A stretch of 38,695 nucleotides of DNA from Singulisphaera sp. GP187. Its GTDB lineage: Bacteria; Planctomycetota; Planctomycetia; Gemmatales; Gemmataceae. The stretch spans positions 1 to 38,695 of the forward strand of contig CAMAUE010000037.1 in NCBI GenBank assembly GCA_945861245.1, given 5' to 3'. How positions within the stretch are numbered: the first letter of the stretch is position 1; the number at the start of each line of letters is the position of its first letter. The translations under genes and the position numbers were made by a program. The notes beneath the pieces were generated by a model. That model was not told the DNA's origin. It searched no databases and saw nothing but the letters and a program-made list of their open reading frames with translations. Shown here one piece after another: positions 23,490 to 32,844 of the stretch.

Positions 23490-25847
23490 TCAATTCCGCG
23501 TAATCGCCTCATCCAAATTCAGAACGACGCGCGTTACGATGGTCCACGCCGCCAATTCGCCGGCGTTCAATTTCGTATCGCGTGGCGTCAGGCCGATGGC
23601 GAGCAGTTTCGTTGCCGACGCGGGGTCTTTTGAAAACAGCGTGCGTGAACGTTCGAGTAAATTCGTCAGGGCGGCGATTTCGCGGTCTTCCGGTTCACGC
23701 GACAGGGCCTGGCGCCAAATCCAACGCAGGCGTTTCGCGTCGTCGAATCCAGTCTCCAAGAGTGAACGCTGAGCGAATAGCCGAGAGCTTTCGAGAAACG
23801 ACGGGTCGTTCAGCAATACGAGAGCCGCCAACGGGGTGTTGCTGATCGGGCGTTGCGCGGTGCATTCCTCGCGGGACGGAGCATCGAAGGCTCTGAGCAT
23901 CGGATGCAGGTACGTGCGCTGCCAATGCGTGTACACGCCGCGCCGATACTGGTCATGCGTTTTGTCCGCGACATAGCTTCGCTTCGGGAAGTTCAAAAAT
24001 GCGTAATACCCATCGGGTTGATACGGCTTGACGCTCGGTCCGCCAAGCCGATCGACGAACAGGCCGCTGACCGCCAACGCCTGATCGCGGATCATTTCAG
24101 CCGGCAGCCGAAAGCGAGATTGCCGGGAATAGAGCCTATTCTCTGGGTCAGTTTGCCGAAGCGTGGCAGATTCAAGCGATGTCTGCCGATACGTGTCCGA
24201 TGTCACCATGAGCCGAACGAGGTGCTTGACATCCCACGGGTGGGGCTTTCGCAACCCCGCTGTTTCGTGCGGCTGCACGAATTCACTGGCGAGCCAATCG
24301 AGCAGCTCGGGATGCGTTGGCCATTCGCCCTGGGAGCCGGCGTCCTCCAGCGTGCGTGACAGGCCATGCCCGAAGTAGAGATGCCAGAGCCGATTGACGA
24401 ACACGCGGGCAGTCTGCGAGTGATCGGGTGCCGTCAACCAGCGTGCCAAATCTAGCCGTGTTGCTCGCGTCTTGGCATCGACCTGCTTCATGAAATGCGG
24501 CACGCCCGGTTCGACGATCTCGCCTTTCGTGTCCATCCAGTCACCACGGTTCAACACACGCATGACACGCGGCTTGACCGATTTCGTAATCATCGTCAAT
24601 CGTTTGCGTTTCTCGATTTCAGTCAGCAACTTTCGTTGTGAAATGATCTCGTCAATGTTCTTCTCGCCACGTTCAAGCTCGGCGATGCGGGCACGCACGG
24701 CATCGGCTTGGGCGCGGTCGATCGGCGACAGCACCTCCAACTCCGGCGGTCGCTTTGTCGGCGATGCGTCCGGTCCCTTGTATGCGCCGCGCTCGTCAAT
24801 GTCGGCGAAGAATGCTGCGACACGGTAGAAGTCCTTTTGCGTATAGGGATCGTACCGATGATTGTGACACTGCGCGCAGCCGATCGTCGCGCCCATCCAG
24901 ACCGCGCCGAAGTTGCGCACGCGATCGGCCGAATAGATTGCGAGATACTCCTTGTCTTGGGCTCCGCCCTCGTGCGTCGTTTGCAGTACGCGGTTGTATC
25001 CGGTCGCAATCATCTGATCGGGGGTCGGCGCAGGCAGCAAGTCACCGGCGAGTTGTTCGACGGTGAAGCGATCGAACGGCATGTTGGTGTTGAACGCCTG
25101 AATCACGTAATCGCGGTACGGCGAGATGTGTTGCTCCTGATCGCCGTGATAGCCGACTGTGTCCGCGTAGCGAACGAGGTCGAGCCAGTACATCGCAAGC
25201 CGTTCGCCGAAATGCGATGATGACAGCAGCGTATCGACGAGCCGATCGTACGCATTCCGATTCTTGTCGTTGATGAACGCATCGACCTGCGCAGGCGAAG
25301 GCGGCAGGCCGATGAGATCGAAGTAGAGCCGACGGATCAACGTCACGCGATCGGCTGCGGGCGATGGCTGGGCCTTCGCGGTTTGCAGCTTGGCGAGGAC
25401 AAACTGGTCGATAGCATTTTGCCGTCCAGCGGAGATCGTCGCAGGTGGAATGTCTGGTCGCTTTACCGTGGCGAGTGACCAGTGTAAATCAAATTTCGCG
25501 CCTTGCTCGATCCAGCGGCGGATCAAATCGATCTCCACCTTCGTCAGCGTCTTGCCTGTTTTCTTCGGCGGCATATGCTTGTCGGATTCGTCAGATACGA
25601 TCCGCGCGAATAGCTCACTCTCGCCCGGTTTGCCCGGCACGATTGCCTTCCGCCCCGCATCGGTATCGAGCCGTAGCCCCGCCTTGCGATGCGTGGAATC
25701 CGGGCCGTGGCATTGAAAACACTTGTCGGAAAGGATGGGCCGAATGTCGCGATTGAAATCAACTGCCGACTGAGCCATCAGTGCCGATGAGACGAATGTG
25801 TGGATCGCAAGACATGCGAATGCGTGGAAGGCTGCGCGAGTTTTCAT
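23490..25847 (-). CDS. Planctomycete DUF1549/DUF1553 cytochrome protein
   Basis: The product has 785 residues from the ATG at 25847; this start begins the signal peptide (about 1-26, ending ALMAQ), and the extra 16 residues of a longer frame would hide it. Domains in order: a cytochrome-c-like region with CFQCH (43-47), in the typical context AVDFNRDIRPILSDKCFQCHGPD; DUF1549 (about 145-345), ending with a second haem-like motif CAQCH (324-328) in GCAQCHNHRYDPYTQKDFYRVAAFF; and DUF1553 (about 470-750). Such proteins are exported and occur in large numbers in planctomycetes. They are usually paired with a DUF1501 gene and are thought to serve redox steps of polysaccharide breakdown. The DUF1501 gene of this window is 11 kb away. 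Confidence 0.93.
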   Translation of the reverse strand: MKTRAAFHAFACLAIHTFVSSALMAQSAVDFNRDIRPILSDKCFQCHGPDSTHRKAGLRLDTDAGRKAIVPGKPGESELFARIVSDESDKHMPPKKTGKTLTKVEIDLIRRWIEQGAKFDLHWSLATVKRPDIPPATISAGRQNAIDQFVLAKLQTAKAQPSPAADRVTLIRRLYFDLIGLPPSPAQVDAFINDKNRNAYDRLVDTLLSSSHFGERLAMYWLDLVRYADTVGYHGDQEQHISPYRDYVIQAFNTNMPFDRFTVEQLAGDLLPAPTPDQMIATGYNRVLQTTHEGGAQDKEYLAIYSADRVRNFGAVWMGATIGCAQCHNHRYDPYTQKDFYRVAAFFADIDERGAYKGPDASPTKRPPELEVLSPIDRAQADAVRARIAELERGEKNIDEIISQRKLLTEIEKRKRLTMITKSVKPRVMRVLNRGDWMDTKGEIVEPGVPHFMKQVDAKTRATRLDLARWLTAPDHSQTARVFVNRLWHLYFGHGLSRTLEDAGSQGEWPTHPELLDWLASEFVQPHETAGLRKPHPWDVKHLVRLMVTSDTYRQTSLESATLRQTDPENRLYSRQSRFRLPAEMIRDQALAVSGLFVDRLGGPSVKPYQPDGYYAFLNFPKRSYVADKTHDQYRRGVYTHWQRTYLHPMLRAFDAPSREECTAQRPISNTPLAALVLLNDPSFLESSRLFAQRSLLETGFDDAKRLRWIWRQALSREPEDREIAALTNLLERSRTLFSKDPASATKLLAIGLTPRDTKLNAGELAAWTIVTRVVLNLDEAITRN

Positions 25848-25891
25848 GGAGGTGCCACCGGTTCTAACGCGACTATGAGCAATGAAAAAAG

Positions 25892-26281
25892 TCATGAGCG
25901 TCTGAGCTTGGGCTCGACGATAGCGGCGAGTCTCGCCAACAGATCGACTGTAAGCTGTCGATGTGTCTCCGAGAAAATGAAGGAAGCATCGTATCGTACT
26001 CGTTCGCTCAAATCCTTGAGCTCTCGAAAACGCTTGGGTGCATCACGCAGTTCGGGGCACTGCTTCATGGCTTGGCGACGGTCATCATGAATAACATTCA
26101 ACGGATCCAGGTTAACAATAGATTTGTCGATGAGGTAGGCATTCATGAGATGCAGCGCGGCGTAGAATTGCAACACACAACTCCAGTCGGCTCGGTCAGG
26201 AAACTGGACCGCCAACGCCGTGGCGAAGCTGGCATTTGCCAAGTATTTCTCGTAACAGAGTGCCGCTCTTGCGCTCATCAT
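25892..26281 (-). CDS. HEPN-like domain protein
   Basis: The product has 129 residues. The pattern of an aromatic, four-helix HEPN domain is visible: SFATALAVQFPDRADWSCVLQFYAALHLMNAYLI, HDDRR, and near the end LKDLSERVRYDASF. HEPN proteins are often RNases or the toxin half of two-gene modules. The catalytic R-x4-6-H motif is not obvious here, so activity is uncertain. The start overlaps the stop of the upstream gene by four bases (ATGA at 26278-26281), so the two proteins are probably made together from one transcript. The DUF1553 gene follows 44 bp downstream. Call rests on pattern reading. Confidence 0.75.
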   Translation of the reverse strand: MMSARAALCYEKYLANASFATALAVQFPDRADWSCVLQFYAALHLMNAYLIDKSIVNLDPLNVIHDDRRQAMKQCPELRDAPKRFRELKDLSERVRYDASFIFSETHRQLTVDLLARLAAIVEPKLRRS

Positions 26282-26610
26282 TTGATTAAGATCAGCTCTG
26301 GTCCATGAGGCACGGACTCCTGTGGCGGGCGACCCTGATGAACGCGTGTGTGGAAATCGAAAGCAAGACCGGGATGATCCGCTTCGACTCGTTCCTCCTG
26401 GCGCATCAGCGGGTCATAGGTACTGGATTCATGTTCGGCCATGACGGAGAAAACATGGATAACTAGACCGGAAGTAGCCGCGAACACGGCGTCAATTCCA
26501 GCGACTTTTCCCAGGCGGCGCCGAAGAGAAGCACGCCAATCGTCAGATGGCACGGCGTTTCGCGTTCGCAAGGGCTTTGTTGGCTTCTTGTGGGCTTTTT
26601 TTACAATCAT
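26278..26610 (-). CDS. Small partner protein overlapping the HEPN gene
   Basis: The product has 110 residues with a basic N-terminus. I do not recognise a named family. The core (about 36-85: IDAVFAATSGLVIHVFSVM, YDPLMRQEERVEADHPGLAFDFHTRVHQG) reads as an alpha/beta domain with two strands around an acidic helix. The FDFHTR strand recalls small proteins coded next to HEPN genes in other bacteria, which may be reduced nucleotidyltransferases; this is from memory and not proven. The four-base overlap with the HEPN gene suggests a two-gene unit, possibly toxin-antitoxin-like. The ribosome site is weak. Confidence 0.6.
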   Translation of the reverse strand: MIVKKAHKKPTKPLRTRNAVPSDDWRASLRRRLGKVAGIDAVFAATSGLVIHVFSVMAEHESSTYDPLMRQEERVEADHPGLAFDFHTRVHQGRPPQESVPHGPELILIK

Positions 26611-26771
26611 GGCAACAACTCAAAAAGAGACGGGCACCCATGTGTTGTTTGAATAGTAGCGGATATGAAGGTTGAGAACAATAGCTCAGCCCAAAGATCT
26701 GACTACAGCCGTCCTCCAAGGCTATGGAGAGAACTCACACAAAGACACAATTGGGGGTTGGGCCGCGCGGG

Positions 26772-27578
26772 CTACCGACCTTTGAGCAAGGCGATAACCT
26801 TGTCCCACCCGAGCGATTTGGCAAGCTGCAACGGTGTCATGCCGTTATCGGTCAGCGCTTTGGTGTCGGCTCCGAGTTCCAGCAGAATTTTGACGGAGGC
26901 CGTGCTTCCGGCAAGAGCTTGATGATGCAGAAACGTCCATCCTCGGTCGTCTTTTTCATTCAGCATGGCGGGGGCGTCAGTTAACTGTTCCTTCAGGGAC
27001 GGAGCCATTGCCTCGCTCATGGGATGTTCCTCGATGTGCGGATCGCTTTTTCCGCCGAACCATCCCTTGATCATACCGCCCCAGGTGTTCGTGACAGGCA
27101 TGATGCGGATGCTGTTCGGATCGCCGAAGTTCAGGCCCCAGGCACTGTCATGCTCGTTGCGTTCGCCTCGGCTCATGCGTGAGCGCATCAGATTTACCGT
27201 GTAGCCGCCAAATACTTTGGCGTCGATGGCGTACATCCAATCGGTGATCTCATTCAGCGTCAGGCGAACGGAATCGCCGGCCTTGACCGACTTCAGCCAG
27301 TTCGGAGCATTCAACAGCTCACCGCTGACAAATTGGCCGTCGAAATCGATTTCGCCGAGCCACATCTGTTCGACTTCGAGATTGTCCTTCGAAGAGGCCG
27401 TCCGTTTGCTGTCGGAGAAAGGTGCTTTGACGCAGGCCAGGTCCAGGCCAGGAATGATTCGCCGACGTTCCCAGGCGATTTCGCGCCAGAAATACTTGAA
27501 GGTTGAACGGGCCTCCTCGTAGGCCCGTTGCATAGCGGGATCGTCGGAATCGAACAGAAAGACTTTGGATTCACTCAT
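26772..27578 (-). CDS. DUF2314-ankyrin protein
   Basis: The product has 268 residues with no signal peptide. Residues about 10-165 resemble DUF2314 (MQRAYEEARSTFKYFWREIAWERRRIIPGLDLACVKAPF; EQMWLGEIDFDGQFVSGELLNAPNWLKSVKAGDSVRLTLNEITDWMY), found alone or in fusion in bacteria; its function is unknown. The last 60 residues form about two ankyrin repeats (GWTFLHHQALAGSTASVKILLELGADT; GMTPLQLAKSLGWDKVIALL), which usually bind proteins. It may be an effector, an immunity protein or a housekeeping binder. The gene is followed downstream by a 160-bp gap and the HEPN pair on the same strand; upstream is a short inverted repeat. Confidence 0.8.
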   Translation of the reverse strand: MSESKVFLFDSDDPAMQRAYEEARSTFKYFWREIAWERRRIIPGLDLACVKAPFSDSKRTASSKDNLEVEQMWLGEIDFDGQFVSGELLNAPNWLKSVKAGDSVRLTLNEITDWMYAIDAKVFGGYTVNLMRSRMSRGERNEHDSAWGLNFGDPNSIRIMPVTNTWGGMIKGWFGGKSDPHIEEHPMSEAMAPSLKEQLTDAPAMLNEKDDRGWTFLHHQALAGSTASVKILLELGADTKALTDNGMTPLQLAKSLGWDKVIALLKGR

Positions 27579-27614
27579 GGATGGATGGGTGCGGTGCTCG
27601 AATGCGCTTGAATT

Positions 27615-27652
27615 CGTTTAGCGCTCGCGAGCTGCCATGCGAACGCTAAACG
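27615..27652. repeat. Short inverted repeat, A/B hybrid
   Basis: CGTTTAGCGCTCGCG pairs with GCGAACGCTAAACG. The arm begins like family A (GTTTAGC) and continues like family B (AGCGCTCGC). It lies between the DUF2314-ankyrin gene and the propeller gene, both on the minus strand. Confidence 0.7.
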
Positions 27653-27664
27653 GGGACCCGAATC

Positions 27665-29179
27665 CTACTTCCGCTCCGGGATATAGTTCAGCGTGTAGTA
27701 CGCGATGTTGTGCAGCAGTTGTGAGCCTTCCTCGCTGCGTACGCCCGGGGCGGCGAGCTGGTGGATGTGGCCTTCCTCAAGTTTGCTGAGCTGGATGCGC
27801 ACGCTCTTGTTGTCGGGCGCGACGGTGATCTTGTCGATGCTCGGCATGGTGCGATCCACTTCCGGGCTGCCGTAGTCAGCTTGATAGATGTAGGTGTAGG
27901 TCTCGACTTTGTACGAAGCGACATCGCCGGCGGTCTTCGGATCGACCGGCTTCGTGAAGGTCAGCGTGAAGCCGTCGGGTTCGGCTTTCATTTCGTGGAT
28001 CTCGAAGGGAACCTTGCCGGTCCAGACGAGGCGTTCGAGGGCGAACGGCTTGCCGCCGCGCGAACCCCAACCGCGACTCGTGCCGCCGACGAAGAGCGAA
28101 CCGTCCGGTGCGAAACGAGCCGGGACGATGCCGCAGCTGAAGCCCTGGCGGAAGGGGTAGCATGCGCCCTGGTATCGGCCATTCACTTTTTCGAGACTGA
28201 CACGCATGATGGTGCTGTGCGTTTGGTCGCCGACGAAGAGTTGTTTCTCGAACGGGCCGAACTTGCCGGCGGAAAGATCGCATTCGATGCCGGCGGCGGA
28301 CTGGCCCATTTTGCCATAGGGGAAGAGGATGGCGGTGGGCGTGAATTGCGGGATGCGTTTGGCCTCGGTCATGATTCGGCTCTTGGTTTTCGGCACAAGC
28401 GGGGCGGCGCCGAGGTATTTGGCTTCGGGAGCGTCGTACCATTTGAACCCGCCGGGATGGCCGACGAAGCCGCCGACGGTCAGGTGCTTGAGACCGCAGG
28501 TGCCGTTCCAGGGGCCTTGGTTGTCCGTGTAGAAAACCTCGTCGTCCGCGTTGAAGCCGACGCCGCCGGGCGACCGCACGCCGCTGGTGGTGGGAACCCA
28601 TTTGCCATCGGGCGTGACCTTGCCCGCCCAGCCGCGGTACTTGCTGTTACTGTTGAACGAGCCCGTCAGGCAGAGCGTGATCCAGATGTTGCCCTGCTTA
28701 TCGAAGCGAGAACCGAAGGCGTATTCGTGGTAGTCGCCGTTGACTTCCCAGCCATCGGTGACGACCTCGAAGATGTCGGCTCTGCCTTTGCCTTTGGAGT
28801 CTTTGATACGCGTCACGTCGCAGCGTTGGGTGACGTAGAGCCAGCCGTCCTTTGGGTTGTAAGCGAGGCCGAGGATTTCGTGCATGCCGTGGGCGAAGCG
28901 AGTGAACTTAGCGTTTTTTGGGTCATCGGTGAGGCCGTTTTCGACGATCCAGATTTCGCCGCGACGTGTGCCGAACGCAATTTTGCCGTCGGGCAGCATT
29001 TCGAGCGCCCCGCCTTCGAGTACTTCGCCCTCGGGTATCGGCAAGGTCTGGAGTTTGTAGTAAGTATCCTCACTCTCGGTCGGTTTCGGTTCGCCGGCCT
29101 TTTTCTTCTGGGCATCGGCGGACGAACCCGACATCAGGAACGCAGCGACGATGACGGCGAGAGACAGTAAATATCGCAT
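27665..29179 (-). CDS. Secreted sorbosone-dehydrogenase-like beta-propeller protein
   Basis: The product has 504 residues, with a signal peptide (about 1-23, ending SSADAQ). The main body (about 40-400) is a propeller with repeated strand patterns: [69 protein letters not shown] and [21 protein letters not shown]. This matches PQQ-type sugar (glucose/sorbosone) dehydrogenase-like proteins of planctomycetes. No cofactor ligands can be assigned by eye. A C-terminal domain (about 405-500) is Ig-like. Such genes often stand next to PA14 cytochrome genes like the one at 30058-32844, a plausible electron acceptor. Here Uma2 lies between them. The reaction and substrate are not known. Confidence 0.85.
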   Translation of the reverse strand: MRYLLSLAVIVAAFLMSGSSADAQKKKAGEPKPTESEDTYYKLQTLPIPEGEVLEGGALEMLPDGKIAFGTRRGEIWIVENGLTDDPKNAKFTRFAHGMHEILGLAYNPKDGWLYVTQRCDVTRIKDSKGKGRADIFEVVTDGWEVNGDYHEYAFGSRFDKQGNIWITLCLTGSFNSNSKYRGWAGKVTPDGKWVPTTSGVRSPGGVGFNADDEVFYTDNQGPWNGTCGLKHLTVGGFVGHPGGFKWYDAPEAKYLGAAPLVPKTKSRIMTEAKRIPQFTPTAILFPYGKMGQSAAGIECDLSAGKFGPFEKQLFVGDQTHSTIMRVSLEKVNGRYQGACYPFRQGFSCGIVPARFAPDGSLFVGGTSRGWGSRGGKPFALERLVWTGKVPFEIHEMKAEPDGFTLTFTKPVDPKTAGDVASYKVETYTYIYQADYGSPEVDRTMPSIDKITVAPDNKSVRIQLSKLEEGHIHQLAAPGVRSEEGSQLLHNIAYYTLNYIPERK

Positions 29180-29235
29180 TGAAAAACTCCTACGGTATCC
29201 AGAGTGAACGTGTGTTATTCGATGAAAATAGCTCA

Positions 29236-29297
29236 GGATGATCGCAGCAAATCCCAGCGGCCGATGTTATGAACCCCAGGGTTTGCTGCGATCATCC
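29236..29297. repeat. Inverted repeat upstream of the propeller gene
   Basis: GGATGATCGCAGCAAA (29236-29251) pairs with TTTGCTGCGATCATCC (29282-29297), perfect over 16 bp. It lies between the propeller gene and Uma2 (both minus strand) and ends 21 bp after the Uma2 stop. Confidence 0.85.
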
Positions 29298-29318
29298 CGG
29301 GGCTTTGCCGGAAATTTA

Positions 29319-29945
29319 TTACTCGTCGCTCTCAACCTCAGCGACCGCATCCATGATCGCCTTGATGGGTAGCATAAACCCGGGTAGCAGCTTGGTCGCG
29401 AGAACATCTTCAGCACCCAGGCGTTTCTCGATCCAGTCCGATTTACCACGCCGAAGAACGACGATCCGTTTACGTTTACCATCGACGATCCAGTATTCCT
29501 TGATGCCGAGCGTCCAGTATTCTTCTCGTTTCTCGATATAGTCGCGATCGGTGGAGCGTTCGGAAACCACCTCGATGGTCAGTTCCGGGATCCAGCGCCG
29601 CCACAATGTGTTATTCTTGGGCCCCTTCGGCTTCGTGAGGTAGACAGCAATATCGGGATGCCGCTCGCTCTCCCACTCTGGGATTAGGAGCTTGCATTCC
29701 ATGCTATTGAGGATCAAATCAAGGCGTTCTGGATTCAGTGTCTTGTATGCGCCCAATGAGTCTCGAATGAGTGAGACAATCAACGCGTGAAAATACTTGG
29801 CGACTTGTGACACCGTGATGTACCCGCGCGACAGTTCGTAGTGATAGTCTTCCTCGGTTTTGATGAATTCGAAGTCTTTGAGCGACATCTTTCGGCCATG
29901 ATCGTCCGGGCCGATCGTCGTTCTACGTTTGGTGATGGTGAGCAT
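29319..29945 (-). CDS. Uma2-family (DUF820) putative endonuclease
   Basis: The product has 208 residues from the ATG at 29945, with GGAAGG nine bases upstream. Uma2 proteins have a PD-(D/E)XK nuclease fold. The active-site pattern is visible: Asp in ERHPDIAVYL, Glu in PELTIEVVSE, and a Lys-rich YIEKREEYWTLGIKEYWIVDGKRKRIVVLRRG, which is the family's hallmark strand. The N-terminal part (KDFEFIKTEEDYHYELSRGYITV) is a recognised Uma2 start. Cyanobacteria, planctomycetes and chloroflexi carry many copies; the biological role is unknown. It is wedged between two genes of the same metabolic type and has inverted repeats on both sides (29236 and 29970), which suggests a late insertion. Confidence 0.88.
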   Translation of the reverse strand: MLTITKRRTTIGPDDHGRKMSLKDFEFIKTEEDYHYELSRGYITVSQVAKYFHALIVSLIRDSLGAYKTLNPERLDLILNSMECKLLIPEWESERHPDIAVYLTKPKGPKNNTLWRRWIPELTIEVVSERSTDRDYIEKREEYWTLGIKEYWIVDGKRKRIVVLRRGKSDWIEKRLGAEDVLATKLLPGFMLPIKAIMDAVAEVESDE

Positions 29946-29969
29946 GTTCGTGAACCTTCCACGTCCCGA

Positions 29970-30050
29970 GTTTAGCCGCTCGCCTTTGGCGAGCGCGATT
30001 AACCAAGGGGCGAGACACAAGTCGCGCTCGCCGAAGGCGAGCGGCTAAAC
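29970..30050. repeat. Intergenic inverted repeat, family A
   Basis: GTTTAGCCGCTCGCCTTTGG pairs with CCGAAGGCGAGCGGCTAAAC with one mismatch. It lies between the PA14 cytochrome gene and Uma2, both minus strand, ending eight bases before the cytochrome stop. Confidence 0.92.
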
Positions 30051-30057
30051 GATCTCT

Positions 30058-32844
30058 CTACCACGCATACTCCTGCACAAGCTTCGCGGTGTTGCCCTTG
30101 AAGCGGATCGGGACGAGCAGTTCCATGCCTTTGCCCGATTGCCGGATGATCGGCTGCCCCTCGGCTTCAATGCGGATGCGCATGTCGTTTACGCGATACC
30201 AACCGGCTTTCGCATCGGCTTCGATCTTGTTGCCGACCGCTGCACGGTAGTAGAGCTTGTCGATTGGGTTCTCGGTCGAGAGCGTGAACGTCCGCACGAT
30301 TGTGGGGCTTCCTTTCGACTCAACCGCGTTCGGCGTATCTTCGATTTTGATCCCGTTGAAGGAATAGTTGAACGTCGGGCGGCTGTCGTCGGTCAGACGA
30401 TAGCCGAGGAATTTGTAGCCGATGTCCTTTGCGGGCTTGGCTGTCCAGGCTTCATCGTTGGAGCCGAGCACGTAGAAGCTGACACCCGTTGGCAGCTGAA
30501 CGATGTTTTCGCCGAGCGGCGGTTCAAAGCCGACTCCGCGATCGGTCCAGTGGCGTTTGGCGTCCATGAACGCACCTTGCCAAATCATCGCGAGGGTGAT
30601 GTCGTTGGCGTCGAACACGTAATGCGCGCGTTCCGGGAAACCGACACCGATGGCACGCGAATAGTTAACATTGCCGACGCCTTTGATGAAGTTGCGGTAG
30701 ATGATCGCTTCCGCTACCGGCACGAGTGGGATCGATTTCTTGTCAAGTCCGGTGGGCGGTGTCGCGGCTTTGCCGTCGGCCAGGTAGACCCAGATCGCTT
30801 CGATCTGCGTGTCGGCCTTGCCATCGAGCACCTTGGTGAGCAGCGTCTTGCCATCTGGGAATGACGCCGGCATGCGTGTGCCGGGGCGGTACTTCGTTGG
30901 ATTGAGCATGTAGTTGTAGAACCAATCATGCTGTAATCGCTGCGTCAAAATCGCCAGGTCGATGCCCTGAACACCCTCGGCCTTTTGGCCCGCAAATGTA
31001 TGGCATTTGGTGCAGCCGAACGCCGTCGGCCCGACCATGTGTCTGGCTGCAAACTTGGTTTTGGTGATCGTCTCGGAGAGCGCGACCTTCGGCGCCTTCT
31101 CCGGCGTATCGATCGCCATGTAGGCTTCGACAAGCGATTGGGCGTGATTGGCGAACTTCGGCATGCGCGTGTGCATGTAGGGCCGATCGTGCGAACCTTG
31201 CTCGACGACTTTTTTCAAATAAGCATGATTGAGCTTAGCGCCGACGCCGTTGAGCGAGGGCGGCAGTCGGCCTTCGTCACCCATTTCGGGTTGAACGGTG
31301 AGGAAGAACTTATTGAGATCGTCCTCCGGGCCGCCGACTTTGTCACGTTCATGGCAGGCGTAGCAGTTGAGCGCGGTCATGCGTTGCTTCACGAGACTAG
31401 CGGGCGTTTCATCTTTGGGATTGGGGAACGGCTTGGCCAGCGCCGCCTTCAGCGCTGCCACCTGATTTGCCGCGAACCCGAATGACGGCACGCCTTTCTT
31501 CGGCTTGGCGGAAAGGCAGCCGCCGTCGCCATCGCCCTTCAGCTGGTCCAGTGCCAGCGTTTCCAGTTGCATTTTCTCTTTGCCCATCTGATGGCAGTTC
31601 GCGCAACCGATCGTGCCGAACAGCGTCTTGCCCTTGGCGGCGAGCGCGGCATCAACGGTGAACGGCGCATCCTTCTTGTCGCCAGTCGCTACGGGAACCT
31701 CGGTTTTCTCTGTGACATAAACGAACGGGCCGAGGTTCTGCTTCGCCAGGCCGCCGCCTTCAATCTCGGCCTTCAGCTCAACTCCGCCGCCGCCGTTGAA
31801 GAAGCCGACCGTGAGCTTGTGCATTCCCTTCGTCAGCTTGACGCCGCCGTTCTTGGTTGCTGGCGGATGAACGCCATCGTTGTTGACAACGACTTTGCCA
31901 TCGATCGACAAAATACTGCCATCATCACTTGTCGTGCTGAATGTGTATTTGCCGTCTTTCTCGATCTTCAAATAGCCGTCGAATTTGATCGCCCAATCGC
32001 TGCCTCGTTTGGCGACGCTGATGTCGAAATCGGTCGTCTCGCCCATGCTAACTGGCTTCAGCTTGGCGAAATCGGGCACGTTCTTGAACGCGCCCTCGTA
32101 ATACGAATACTTCATGTTGGTCGCAGACAGGCCGGGAACGCTGCCTTGCAACAAATAATTCGCGACATCGTTGGATTCCTTGATCGTGAGCAGCCCGGGC
32201 ATTCGGCCACTGGGCCGCGTGTCGTGCGGGTTTTCGAGGAAGGAACGCAGGCTGACGAGCGAGTACTTTTCTTTGAGATCGCCGAGCGGCACGTTGGTTG
32301 GGAATAGCTTGTCGGCATCACCCTTGGTGTCGCGCGTTCCGTGGCAGGCGACGCAGCCGACTTTGCTGTAAAGATCGCGTCCCTCGGCGATGCCCTTGCG
32401 ATCCGGCCGAGCCTGCGAGGGCGTGCCCGTCGAAGCGAGAAAATGCGTCAATGCGGTCGCCGTCGCTTTGCGTTCCGCGTCATCCAGGCCCGCGAGCAGG
32501 TTCGGCATCTTCGTGCCGGACTTCGCGCCATGTGGATCGGTGATGAATTTTTCGAGGTAGCCATGCTTGACGCGCGAGCCGATGCCGTCGAGGATCGGGG
32601 CCGACTTGATGTCCTTCGCCGAGGTAGCGTCGGTATGGCAACGAGCGCAATGCAACTCGCCGAACAGCAGTCGGCCACCCGTCGCGAGGTCGGCCTTGCC
32701 ATCGGCGTGGAATCGCGCGAACCCCGGCACGACGGGGCCGCTTGCAGCTTTTGTCGGTTGTGCCGTCGCAGCCGAAGCCCCGGCAAGAATTGTTGAAGTC
32801 GCAATGATTGAGGCAAGAACGAGAGATCCAGGCAGGAACTGCAT
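30058..32844 (-). CDS. Secreted five-haem cytochrome with PA14 domain
   Basis: The product has 928 residues from the ATG at 32844, with GGAG eight bases upstream; a GTG nine bases earlier is less likely. A signal peptide (about 1-28) is followed by five CxxCH haem sites: C66-H70 (CARCH), C164-H168 (CVACH), C414-H418 (CANCH), C494-H498 (CYACH) and C611-H615 (CTKCH). A PA14 domain lies between haems two and three (about 245-378: YEGAFKNVPDFA, FDGYLKIEKDGKYTFSTTSDDGS). PA14 domains often bind carbohydrate. The C-terminal 300 residues form a beta-rich domain of unknown role. The protein probably moves electrons in the periplasm, perhaps from the propeller gene product. It diverges from the 33164 gene. 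Confidence 0.93.
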   Translation of the reverse strand: MQFLPGSLVLASIIATSTILAGASAATAQPTKAASGPVVPGFARFHADGKADLATGGRLLFGELHCARCHTDATSAKDIKSAPILDGIGSRVKHGYLEKFITDPHGAKSGTKMPNLLAGLDDAERKATATALTHFLASTGTPSQARPDRKGIAEGRDLYSKVGCVACHGTRDTKGDADKLFPTNVPLGDLKEKYSLVSLRSFLENPHDTRPSGRMPGLLTIKESNDVANYLLQGSVPGLSATNMKYSYYEGAFKNVPDFAKLKPVSMGETTDFDISVAKRGSDWAIKFDGYLKIEKDGKYTFSTTSDDGSILSIDGKVVVNNDGVHPPATKNGGVKLTKGMHKLTVGFFNGGGGVELKAEIEGGGLAKQNLGPFVYVTEKTEVPVATGDKKDAPFTVDAALAAKGKTLFGTIGCANCHQMGKEKMQLETLALDQLKGDGDGGCLSAKPKKGVPSFGFAANQVAALKAALAKPFPNPKDETPASLVKQRMTALNCYACHERDKVGGPEDDLNKFFLTVQPEMGDEGRLPPSLNGVGAKLNHAYLKKVVEQGSHDRPYMHTRMPKFANHAQSLVEAYMAIDTPEKAPKVALSETITKTKFAARHMVGPTAFGCTKCHTFAGQKAEGVQGIDLAILTQRLQHDWFYNYMLNPTKYRPGTRMPASFPDGKTLLTKVLDGKADTQIEAIWVYLADGKAATPPTGLDKKSIPLVPVAEAIIYRNFIKGVGNVNYSRAIGVGFPERAHYVFDANDITLAMIWQGAFMDAKRHWTDRGVGFEPPLGENIVQLPTGVSFYVLGSNDEAWTAKPAKDIGYKFLGYRLTDDSRPTFNYSFNGIKIEDTPNAVESKGSPTIVRTFTLSTENPIDKLYYRAAVGNKIEADAKAGWYRVNDMRIRIEAEGQPIIRQSGKGMELLVPIRFKGNTAKLVQEYAW

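Noticed and set aside
27761..29170. 469-codon open frame on the plus strand opposite the propeller gene
   Set aside because: It is fully antisense to a clear secreted protein, with low-complexity composition typical of GC-rich shadow frames.
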